Positions 16,453 through 23,635 of a DNA stretch of 33,433 bases are shown one piece after another. The number at the start of each line of letters is the position of its first letter. The stretch's first letter is position 1. Source of the DNA: Ruthenibacterium sp. GTDB taxonomy: Bacteria > Bacillota > Clostridia > Oscillospirales > Ruminococcaceae. The DNA is taken from the NCBI GenBank assembly GCA_020025255.1, contig JAHHSK010000015.1, positions 1 through 33,433 of the forward strand, written 5' to 3'. The notes under the pieces are model-generated. The model searched no databases, had not been told where the DNA came from, and was given only the letters and a program-made list of their open reading frames with translations. A program made the position numbers and the translations under genes.

Positions 16453-18798
16453 TTATGCCGCAGGCTGCGGCTCGACATGCGCCCCGGTACAAGGGCCGCG
16501 CTGAACTCCTTTTTTGTAGTAGCCCGTTGCCGCAGGACAGCCTTCCACCGGAATATTGCCGGAAATGGTGCAGTATGCGCCCTTTTCCACTCCATCAGGC
16601 TTTGCCCACTGCAGCTTTTCGCCTTGCGCCGCCTGCGGAGTTACCGTATCCATAACCTCGCGGAATGCTCTTGCGCCCGGATGTCCTTTTCTGCCGTAAA
16701 TATAATGCGGTGTATAGGAGGGCATGGGTACATTTTCGTCATATCCGTACCAGGTTGCCATAACATATTTCGGCGTCATGCCAACAAACCAAATGTCCTT
16801 GTCTTCGTTTGTAGTACCCGTTTTGCCAATCGAATCCATGACATTGGCGTCCGGATGGATCCCAACCGCAGTTCCGCCGTAATCAAACAGCACGGAATGG
16901 AGCAAGCGGTTCATAATATAGGCTGTTTCTTCGCTGATGGCCTGCGTTGTAACAATGTCCTTTTCCAAGATGACATTGCCCTGATAATCCATAACCGTTG
17001 TATAGCTGTGCAGGCTTGTCATGCGTCCGCCATTGCCGTACATCATATATGCACCCGCCAGCTGATACGGGGTAATGCCGTGATAGGTCGAGCCCAAAAC
17101 CATAGGTGCCGGTGCAACGTCATAGTTGGGGTCCAACGATGTGATCCCCAGTGTATCACGCGCAAATTCAAACATGGTGCGGTATCCAACCAGATCGCCC
17201 ACGCGAACCGCAACCGTATTCAGCGACCGCTTGAGTGCCTCATACACGGTTGTCAGCTTATGCGAATATCTTCCGTCCCAGTTTCTAGGCCAGTTGTGCA
17301 GCACACCGCCTTTTCCATCCGGATACGGGAATTCGTCATCCATAAACACCGAGGAATAGTTGATGCGGTCGGTTTCCAGTGCAAGCGGATATGCCGCCAC
17401 GCCCTTCATGGTAGAACCGATCGGACGTTCCATCTGTGTGCCGCGGTTGAATTCACGGTCGCCGGTTTTCGCACCAAGGCCGCCTACAACACCGCACAAT
17501 TCACCTTTGTAGTTGATTACCGCGCCGGCTGCCTGAGTTGTGATCGTGTGCGGTTCATCCTTCGGATTATTGGGGTCATCATAGTTTTCAATCGGGAACG
17601 GCTGCCAGTATTCCCCGCGATACCACACATCCTCCAGTGCCTTTTGAACCGCCGTATCTACCGTGCAGTAAATGCGCAGCCCGCCGTTGTGCAGATATGC
17701 GCTCGCCGCCTTGCGATCCCAGTTTTCAAGGCCAAGGGGGTTTTCCGCAACAAGATCATCGATCACCTCATTGATCACATGATCTGTAAACCAGGAATAA
17801 TCCGTCTGAACTGCCGATTGCGCTGCCGCTTCCTCCGCTTTTTTGGCTTCCACCAAGGTCAGCGGCGTATCCCATGCCTGCTGCGCCTGTTCCTGTGTGA
17901 TGTAGCCTTGCTGCTGCATAAACAGGATAACGTCATCGCGGCGCTTCAGGTGTTCTTCCGGATGCGTATACGGATTGAACTTGGAGGGATTTTTGGTAAT
18001 GGATGCAATGCTTGCCGCTTCGGCAATCGAAACATCTGCTGCCGATTTGCCGAAATACTGGTTTGCCGCTGCCTCCACGCCTGCGATGTTGCCTGTCAAG
18101 CCTACGGTATTGAGATATGCTTCCAGGATTTCATCTTTGCTGAAACGGTTATCCAGCGCGATTGCCCGGAAAATTTCCTTCACCTTACGGGTATAGCCCG
18201 CCATACCGCTGGAATCATCTTCACCGGTAATATTTTTGATCAGCTGCTGCTCTATCGTGGATGCACCCAGCTTGCCCTTATCGCTGAGATACTTTCCCGT
18301 CAGCTTATGCACGATTTCGTTTGCAAAGGCAAGCACGCTGCGCTTGAAGCTGAAGCCCGGATGCGTACGGAAATGCTCGTCTTCCACGGCGATAAATGCA
18401 TTCTGCAGATACGGGGAAATTTCATTCAGCGGCTTCCAGATACGATTTTCGATCGGGCTTTGCAGACGCTGATATTCCACCCATTCGGGCTGCCCCTGAT
18501 CGTTGATCTGCTGATTGTAGATAATGGTGGTATATGCCAGTTCCAACTGCGTCAGATCCAAAAGATCTCCGTCATTTTTGGTTTCCTCTACAATAAACAT
18601 GCTGATCGCGACCGCCGCAACCGAACCGATAATGATGCAGATGCACAGGCAGCTTGCAATGAAGCGCATGATCGCGGCAAAAATCTGTCCTGCTGTCTTC
18701 TTTTTCTTTTTGTGCGGAGTGCGCGAAGAGGATGTTCCCTGCGGCTGTTTGTTCTTGTTTTCGATGATGAGTCGCCTCCCAAAATTATCAACGCACAT
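16453..18798 (-). CDS. Class A penicillin-binding protein (PBP1A-like)
   Basis: Bifunctional peptidoglycan polymerase and crosslinker, anchored by one membrane helix (about 41-68) after a basic KKKKK stretch. The glycosyltransferase domain (about 110-310) has EDEHFRTHPG with catalytic Glu139, GASTIEQQLIKN and the RKVKE motif. The transpeptidase domain (about 420-730) has Ser462-TMK, SLN (525-527) and KTGTT (659-663). The 781-residue length is normal. The C terminus holds a Cys/Pro-rich tail. The start is uncertain: ATG 18798 has a poor ribosome binding site, while GGGAGG occurs seven codons inside, 6-9 bases before two ATC codons. A candidate promoter is at 19019-19048; the leader would be about 215 bases. 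Confidence 0.93.
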   Translation of the reverse strand: MCVDNFGRRLIIENKNKQPQGTSSSRTPHKKKKKTAGQIFAAIMRFIASCLCICIIIGSVAAVAISMFIVEETKNDGDLLDLTQLELAYTTIIYNQQINDQGQPEWVEYQRLQSPIENRIWKPLNEISPYLQNAFIAVEDEHFRTHPGFSFKRSVLAFANEIVHKLTGKYLSDKGKLGASTIEQQLIKNITGEDDSSGMAGYTRKVKEIFRAIALDNRFSKDEILEAYLNTVGLTGNIAGVEAAANQYFGKSAADVSIAEAASIASITKNPSKFNPYTHPEEHLKRRDDVILFMQQQGYITQEQAQQAWDTPLTLVEAKKAEEAAAQSAVQTDYSWFTDHVINEVIDDLVAENPLGLENWDRKAASAYLHNGGLRIYCTVDTAVQKALEDVWYRGEYWQPFPIENYDDPNNPKDEPHTITTQAAGAVINYKGELCGVVGGLGAKTGDREFNRGTQMERPIGSTMKGVAAYPLALETDRINYSSVFMDDEFPYPDGKGGVLHNWPRNWDGRYSHKLTTVYEALKRSLNTVAVRVGDLVGYRTMFEFARDTLGITSLDPNYDVAPAPMVLGSTYHGITPYQLAGAYMMYGNGGRMTSLHSYTTVMDYQGNVILEKDIVTTQAISEETAYIMNRLLHSVLFDYGGTAVGIHPDANVMDSIGKTGTTNEDKDIWFVGMTPKYVMATWYGYDENVPMPSYTPHYIYGRKGHPGARAFREVMDTVTPQAAQGEKLQWAKPDGVEKGAYCTISGNIPVEGCPAATGYYKKGVQRGPCTGAHVEPQPAA

Positions 18799-19018
18799 AC
18801 CTGTGCGAAAGCCCAGCGCAGACGCATTGCGCCGTCCATGTACCCTCCGTCCGCTGCCGTTCCTGCTGTGCTGCGGCGGTAAATTGTATTTTCATCCGGC
18901 ATTTTCAGGCTCTGATGCCCTCTTGCCGTTCTATAATGGAAACGAAACAGGCAGGCGAAATATTTCATACGCCTAAAAATGTTTCCCCATTTGCCGGGTT
19001 CCAATCCAATTACTGTAT

Positions 19019-19048
19019 ATATTATCACGTTCCCTGCCCTTTTTTCAA
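19019..19048 (-). promoter_or_regulatory. Candidate promoter of the class A PBP gene
   Basis: On the minus strand TTGAAA, an 18-bp spacer, then TAATAT. It implies a leader of roughly 215 bases before the annotated ATG. Confidence 0.45.
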
Positions 19049-19109
19049 GGCTGCCCATTCATTTTTTTCTTTCCGCTGTGCAAATATGCGTTTTTCGGCT
19101 CAAAACTGT

Positions 19110-19138
19110 TTGCTTTTATCCGGTTTTCCCCTTATAAT
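19110..19138 (+). promoter_or_regulatory. sigma-A promoter of the fkbH-ACP-GNAT operon
   Basis: TTGCTT (19110-19115), a 17-bp spacer and TATAAT (19133-19138). The predicted start is about 35 bases before the TTG initiation codon. Confidence 0.8.
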
Positions 19139-19178
19139 AAGGGATAACTTCAAACCTTTTTATTGTGGAGGTATCGTT

Positions 19179-20960
19179 TTGCAGTGCTTGGATTATCCGT
19201 TCGATTCTGCCCTGATCTTGAAAAAGAAACGCGCTTTGCGCCGTGAGCTTTCCGCCCATGAGGGCTTGGTTCCGAAAAAAATTGCCATTTTAAGCGGATC
19301 GACCGTGGGTGAAATCAAAAATATACTGGAATTGTTTTTGCTGAACGCCGGTATCCGCCCGGAATTTTATGTCAGCGATTATGCTTTGTTTTACGAACAG
19401 CTGATGTTCGATGCGGATGGTGCCCTGCGCGCCTTTGCTCCGGATGTGATCTATATCCACACCTCGGCACACAACCTTGCACAGCTTCCGCTCCAATCCG
19501 ATACTCCCGAACAGGCCGAGCAAAAGTTTGCGGATGAATGTGCCCGCTGGCAGCAAATGTGGAAAGCCGCCGCGCGCTTTGGATGCCCCGTCATCCAAAA
19601 TAATTTCGAGCTGCCCGGCGTGCGCATTATGGGCAGCCTGGATGCCGTAGACGTCCACGGGCGCGTGCGTTTCATCAACCGCATGAACACTATGTTATCC
19701 GAATGGGCCGCCAGCACACCGAATTTTTATCTGCATGATCTGTGCTGGTTATCCGCCAGCGTAGGCGTGGATCGGTGGTGCGCACCTGCCGCATGGTATG
19801 CTTACAAATATGCGCTGGATATCCAGTACATCCCTGTGCTGTGCCACAGCATAACGAATATCATCAAAAGCATTTTCGGGAAAAACAAAAAAGCACTGGT
19901 TCTGGATCTGGACAATACCCTCTGGGGCGGCGTGATCGGGGATGACGGCCCCGAAGGCATCGAACTTGGCCCCGAAACACCGACCGGAATGGCCTATTCC
20001 GAATTGCAGCGGTATATCAAGGAACTTTCTGATATGGGCGTGCTGCTGAATGTATGCAGCAAAAACGAAGATGCCGCAGCACGCAGAGGCTTCCAGCGTG
20101 CCGACAGTATCCTGCATGAGGACGATTTTCTCTGCTTCAAAGCGAACTGGGAGCCGAAAACCCATAACATTTCCGCCATTGCTGGCGAAATCAATATCCT
20201 GCCGGACAGCCTTGTGTTTTTGGATGACAATCCTGCCGAACGGGAAATCGTGCGCCAGCATCTGCCGGCCGTTGCGGTACCCGAGCTGACGGTTCCGGAA
20301 GAATATGTCCGCATACTTGATCGCGGCGGCTGGTTTGAACCGGTTGCCGTATCCGAAGATGACCGCCGGCGCAGCGAAATGTATCGGCAAAACGCGCAGC
20401 GCAGTGCCGCCCAGCAGTCTTTCGGAGATTACAGCGAATATCTGCGCAGTCTGCAAATGCGCTGTGAATGCGGCGCCTTTGATGCCGAACATGCCGAGCG
20501 CATCACCCAGCTCATCAATAAAACCAATCAGTTCAACCTGACTACGCGCCGCTATTCCACTGCACAGATCGAAGCGCGAATGCACGATCCCGAATATCTT
20601 ACTTTATATGGACGATTGATCGATAAATTTGGCGACAACGGCATCGTCACCGCCCTGATCGGCCGAAAAAGCGAAACCGTTTTGGATATCGAGCTGTGGG
20701 TCATGAGCTGCCGTACCTTCAAGCGGGATCTTGAATACGCAATGTTTGACCGTCTGGTTGATATCTGCCGTTCTGCGGGCATCCGCACGATTATGGGGCA
20801 CTATCTGCCCACTGCAAAAAACTTGTTGGTTGCTGAATTTTATGCTACAATAGGCTTTGAAAAAATCAGCGAAACCACGTCAGGCGCGGCCGATTTCCGC
20901 TATGAAATCCCCGAAGCCCGCACTCCATTGAATCAAGTCATGGACACCATATCTTTATAA
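19179..20960 (+). CDS. FkbH-like HAD-IIIC protein (candidate glyceryl-ACP synthase)
   Basis: A 593-residue FkbH family protein. Characterised relatives take D-1,3-bisphosphoglycerate, remove phosphate and load a glyceryl unit on an acyl carrier protein. An SGNH-like N-terminal domain (about 35-190, AILSGSTVGEIK) is followed by a HAD-IIIC domain with VLDLDNTLWGG (Asp243 and Asp245) and LVFLDDNPAER, and then a GNAT-like C-terminal domain (about 430-580). The start is TTG 19179, preceded by GGAGG. The resulting N terminus (xQCLDYPFDSALILKKKR) matches family members, while the open frame further upstream crosses the promoter. The carrier protein gene follows after 14 bp, which supports the loading role. 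The exact acyl unit is inference. Confidence 0.88.
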   Translation: MQCLDYPFDSALILKKKRALRRELSAHEGLVPKKIAILSGSTVGEIKNILELFLLNAGIRPEFYVSDYALFYEQLMFDADGALRAFAPDVIYIHTSAHNLAQLPLQSDTPEQAEQKFADECARWQQMWKAAARFGCPVIQNNFELPGVRIMGSLDAVDVHGRVRFINRMNTMLSEWAASTPNFYLHDLCWLSASVGVDRWCAPAAWYAYKYALDIQYIPVLCHSITNIIKSIFGKNKKALVLDLDNTLWGGVIGDDGPEGIELGPETPTGMAYSELQRYIKELSDMGVLLNVCSKNEDAAARRGFQRADSILHEDDFLCFKANWEPKTHNISAIAGEINILPDSLVFLDDNPAEREIVRQHLPAVAVPELTVPEEYVRILDRGGWFEPVAVSEDDRRRSEMYRQNAQRSAAQQSFGDYSEYLRSLQMRCECGAFDAEHAERITQLINKTNQFNLTTRRYSTAQIEARMHDPEYLTLYGRLIDKFGDNGIVTALIGRKSETVLDIELWVMSCRTFKRDLEYAMFDRLVDICRSAGIRTIMGHYLPTAKNLLVAEFYATIGFEKISETTSGAADFRYEIPEARTPLNQVMDTISL

Positions 20961-20974
20961 AAGGAGCCTACCTC

Positions 20975-21217
20975 ATGAACGAACAGCAGATTTTTGATAC
21001 CGTACAAACGATTTTCCGCGAGAATTTTGACGATGATTCCCTTATTCTGACCCGTGAAACCTCGCCCGAAGACATCGAAGAATGGGATAGTCTGGAACAG
21101 ATCAATCTCCTGACATCCATTGAAAAGCAGTTTTGCATCAAATTCACTCTGGAGGATGTACGCAGCCTTTCCAATATCGGAGATATCCTCGATCGGATCG
21201 CCCAGCTGTGCATCTGA
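20975..21217 (+). CDS. Acyl carrier protein (FkbH-associated)
   Basis: An 80-residue carrier protein with the phosphopantetheine attachment motif EEWDSLEQINLL; Ser39 is the expected attachment site. The following helix IEKQFCIKFTLEDV and LSNIGDILDRI complete a four-helix ACP. It differs from the fatty-acid AcpP pattern (DSLDTVEL) and resembles stand-alone carriers that accompany FkbH proteins. AAAGGAG precedes the ATG. It lies between the FkbH-like gene and a GNAT-like gene, so it probably carries the acyl unit from the first to the second. A phosphopantetheinyl transferase must be encoded elsewhere. Confidence 0.9.
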   Translation: MNEQQIFDTVQTIFRENFDDDSLILTRETSPEDIEEWDSLEQINLLTSIEKQFCIKFTLEDVRSLSNIGDILDRIAQLCI

Positions 21218-21229
21218 GTGCTTTATGAC

Positions 21230-21267
21230 CCGGCGTGCAGCCTTATGCATGCTGCCGCAGGCGCCGG
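21230..21267 (+). other. Intercistronic hairpin
   Basis: CCGGCG (21230-21235) pairs with CGCCGG (21262-21267), with inner CAGC/GCTG pairing and no T tract. It may stabilise or divide the ACP and GNAT messages rather than terminate. Confidence 0.35.
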
Positions 21268-21323
21268 TATGAGCTGAGCGCACCGCATTTTTCTTGGGTA
21301 TATCATCACGGGAGGGATTCTTC

Positions 21324-22334
21324 ATGGCTAAACACAACATTCCGCTCACATTCCGCCTTGCTGCGGCGGACGAACGCCCCGCTATTCTGCGCTTTCTGGA
21401 CGAAAACTGGGGTGATAAACATCCTTTGGTTCATTTGGAGGATTTCTTTGATTTTTACTATCGGCCTTTCGGAAAAGAGGAACCGATCCAGTTTGCATTT
21501 GCCGAAGAAGCCGGCGTACCCGTCGCCATTGCCGGGTACATTCTGACAAACCGCTGCGAAACACCGGATATCTGGGTATCCATTTGGTGTGCCGTAAAAG
21601 GGCATAACGGCAGCGGGCTGGAACTTATGGCGGCACTGCCTAAGCTGACCGGTGCGCGCGTCATGGCGTGCAACAATATCCGTCCAAGCACTCTTGCGAT
21701 TTACACATTTCTTGGGCACACTGCTGCGCGTCTGCCCCATTATTACCGGCTTGCCGATCAGGCGGACTATGCCGTTGCCCGCATCTCGCACAAGGAGATC
21801 CTTCCGGTTTCCGGCTCTGCAACGCTTCGGCTGCTTGCCGACGAAACAGCCCTGCGGGAAAGCGGCTATACTCCCTGTCCAGAGCATCGCCCCTACAAAG
21901 ATCTATGGTATCTTACGCGCCGCTATTTCCAGTATCCACGCCAGAAATACGATGTGTGGGCTGTGGAAAATCAGAGCGGCGTATGTGGTCTGCTGGTAAC
22001 GCGCTGTGTAGACGTCAATGACACCCATGTGCTGCGCATTGTGGATTATACCGGCGAGCCGGAGATTCTGCCGGAACTGGGCTGTGCGATCGACGGTTTG
22101 ATGCAGCGTTTGGGTGCGGAATACGCAGATTGCTACTGCTTTGGCATTTCGGCTGAAACTATGGCGGCGGCGGGATTTTCTGAACGCACTGCGGATGACG
22201 CCAATATTATCCCGAATTATCTGGATCCGCCTGTGTATGAAAACACCGAATATTACTTCTTCACCAGTACGACTGAAAATTTCACTCTGTTCAAAGCCGA
22301 CGGGGATCAGGATCGTCCGAATATCAAGGTCTGA
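21324..22334 (+). CDS. Double GNAT-like acyltransferase of the FkbH operon
   Basis: A 336-residue protein with two GNAT-like halves. The first (about 5-165) has LTFRLAAADERPAILRFLDENWG and the acyl-donor-type loop KGHNGSGLELMAAL. The second (about 190-310) starts near YDVWAVENQSGVCGLLVTR and ends in a Tyr/Phe-rich segment. No membrane segment or signal is seen. Similar proteins occur in surface-polysaccharide clusters beside FkbH and ACP genes. I infer that it transfers the ACP-bound unit to an amino or hydroxyl acceptor, possibly a nucleotide sugar. The start at ATG 21324 follows GGGAGGG by 7 bases; the frame extends to 21294 without support. It is the last gene before the 22436 terminator. 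Confidence 0.72.
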   Translation: MAKHNIPLTFRLAAADERPAILRFLDENWGDKHPLVHLEDFFDFYYRPFGKEEPIQFAFAEEAGVPVAIAGYILTNRCETPDIWVSIWCAVKGHNGSGLELMAALPKLTGARVMACNNIRPSTLAIYTFLGHTAARLPHYYRLADQADYAVARISHKEILPVSGSATLRLLADETALRESGYTPCPEHRPYKDLWYLTRRYFQYPRQKYDVWAVENQSGVCGLLVTRCVDVNDTHVLRIVDYTGEPEILPELGCAIDGLMQRLGAEYADCYCFGISAETMAAAGFSERTADDANIIPNYLDPPVYENTEYYFFTSTTENFTLFKADGDQDRPNIKV

Positions 22335-22435
22335 ACCAGCGTTTGCCAAGATACCGAGTTTCCCTTTTCTTTGAAACCGTTTTCCTATGTGCTGCCAAGT
22401 GACGCGCAGCACCGCGCAAACCAGAAATATTTGCA

Positions 22436-22466
22436 AAAAGAGCCGGCTGATCCAGCCGGCTCTTTT
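22436..22466. terminator. bidirectional intrinsic terminator
   Basis: A perfect 13-bp stem (22436-22448 with 22454-22466) with loop GATCC and T runs on both strands. It serves the FkbH operon and the convergent lectin gene. Confidence 0.87.
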
Positions 22467-22523
22467 ATCTGTTGTGTTTTTTTACACGGCTTCCTGCCAT
22501 TTGTCGCAGCCGTTTTTTCGATC

Positions 22524-23366
22524 TTACGGATTCAACGCGCTCTTCTTAGCCGCTTTTTTTGCAAGACGCTTGCTCTTCGGCTTAGATACCGGAGCCGCCT
22601 TCGGGGCTTCTGCTTTTACTTCGGCCTTCGGGGCTTCCGCTTTCACTTCGGCCTTCGGGGCTTCCGTTTTCACTTCGGCCTTCGGAGCTTCTGCCTTCAC
22701 TTCGGCCTTCGGAGCTTCCGCTTTCACTTCAGCCTTCGGAGCTTCTGCCTTCACTTCGGCCTTCGGAGCTTCCGCTTTTACTTCGGCCTTCGGAGCTTCC
22801 TCTTTTACTTCGGCCTTCGGAGCTTCTGTCTTTCTTGTGGTTTTTCGGGTGCGTGTTGTCTTTGCAGCCGTTTTCGGAGCGGCCGGTTTTTTTGCCGTCT
22901 TTTCGCTTGTTTTCTTGGGCTCTTTTACTTCCACAAATTGCCACATTTGGTTTTCGCCATCAACATCTTCCCAAATCTGGATTTTTGCCCCGTTTTCACT
23001 ATTCATGCCGACAATATCCAGCACCAGGCCGGAAAGCTTTGAACGAATCTTAAAGGTGTTCGGTGCCGTTTGTTCCAGTTCCCACAGCTGATTCTCTTTT
23101 CCGATATAATCCCACTGATGCACACGGGCACTGTTTACCCGCCCTGCATTTTTTACATCCAGCACCTTACCGGAATGACGATTTTCCAGTTTATACAGGT
23201 TTTCCGCAACTTCAACAAGAAGCCACTTCTGGCTGTCTTCATTTGCATTTTCCCACAGCTGAACCGCCGCACCGCAGTCTGTATTAAAATCAGCAACTTC
23301 CAATACACGGCCATTGTGCGCAACAATCTGATAATATTTGTTCGATGCCAATTTCTTTTCGTTCAT
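22524..23366 (-). CDS. R-type (ricin-like) lectin with repetitive basic tail
   Basis: A 280-residue protein. Residues about 8-145 form a ricin-type beta-trefoil with three QxW-type motifs (SQKWLL, NQLWEL, NQMWQF). A Lys/Thr/Arg linker follows, then about nine copies of a 9-residue unit of the form AEAPKAEVK, and an end rich in KPKSKRLAKKAAKK that resembles histone H1 tails. No signal peptide, membrane helix or sorting motif is visible, so it appears cytoplasmic. The start at 23366 is set by the promoter at 23391-23419, which lies inside the longer open frame. The ribosome binding site (AAGGGG, about 11 bases away) is mediocre. The ligand is unknown; nucleic-acid binding by the tail is inference. 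Confidence 0.8.
   Translation of the reverse strand: MNEKKLASNKYYQIVAHNGRVLEVADFNTDCGAAVQLWENANEDSQKWLLVEVAENLYKLENRHSGKVLDVKNAGRVNSARVHQWDYIGKENQLWELEQTAPNTFKIRSKLSGLVLDIVGMNSENGAKIQIWEDVDGENQMWQFVEVKEPKKTSEKTAKKPAAPKTAAKTTRTRKTTRKTEAPKAEVKEEAPKAEVKAEAPKAEVKAEAPKAEVKAEAPKAEVKAEAPKAEVKTEAPKAEVKAEAPKAEVKAEAPKAAPVSKPKSKRLAKKAAKKSALNP
22595..22829 (-). repeat. 27-bp tandem repeats encoding AEAPKAEVK units
   Basis: Eight to nine in-frame 27-bp units with a core of ACTTCGGCCTTCGGAGCTTC (plus strand) and a few silent differences. A coding minisatellite likely to vary in copy number between strains. Confidence 0.88.
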
Positions 23367-23390
23367 TCTTACAACAACCCCTTTTGGGAA

Positions 23391-23419
23391 ATTATACCAT
23401 AGCACACAGGAAAGTGCAA
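23391..23419 (-). promoter_or_regulatory. sigma-A promoter of the lectin gene
   Basis: On the minus strand TTGCAC, a 17-bp spacer, then TATAAT, about 25 bases before the chosen ATG. Confidence 0.78.
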
Positions 23420-23552
23420 TCAAACCGCTTCTTTTTCAGAGCAATATACAAGTTGAATATATACAATTTAAATTCTTTAGCCACTATGTATATTTTTTAA
23501 TGTTAATTTTCCCGATTCCGCTCCACAGTAAGCGCTCCGTCGCAACGCACAA

Positions 23553-23600
23553 GCAAAAACGGGTCTGCCGTCCGCTCTATAAGGACAACAGACCCGTTCG
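23553..23600 (-). terminator. intrinsic terminator after the large VanY-like gene
   Basis: AACGGGTCTG (23558-23567) pairs with CAGACCCGTT (23589-23598). The minus strand continues with TTTTTG. The flanking 23424-23552 is AT-rich with no gene seen. Confidence 0.78.
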
Positions 23601-23635
23601 GCCTAATATATTTTGGATTTTGCGCCCTGCTTGTT

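Larger units (their letters stand above)
18799..19178. other. Divergent intergenic region, class A PBP / fkbH-like operon
   Basis: About 380 bp between two divergent genes. It holds sigma-A promoters for each side (19019-19048 minus, 19110-19138 plus) and the long PBP leader. In that leader a good ribosome binding site (GGAGGG, 18843-18848) precedes ATG 18839 of an 83-codon frame that overlaps the PBP gene out of frame. I do not call that frame a gene. Confidence 0.6.

Noticed and set aside
18588..18839. Separate 83-residue gene overlapping the PBP start
   Set aside because: It has a good ribosome binding site, but the translation is basic and low-complexity where it overlaps the PBP gene, so it is listed as a finding rather than a gene.
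16201..18882. 893-codon open frame on the plus strand opposite the class A PBP gene
   Set aside because: It is a codon-shadow of a well-supported gene: no ribosome binding site or recognisable domain, and Cys/His/Arg-rich translation typical of antisense frames. The same applies to 29608-31245 opposite guaB and 14153-15706 opposite hom.
22595..22829. CRISPR-like regular repeats
   Set aside because: The 27-bp units are in frame within the lectin gene, encode AEAPKAEVK and have no unique spacers.
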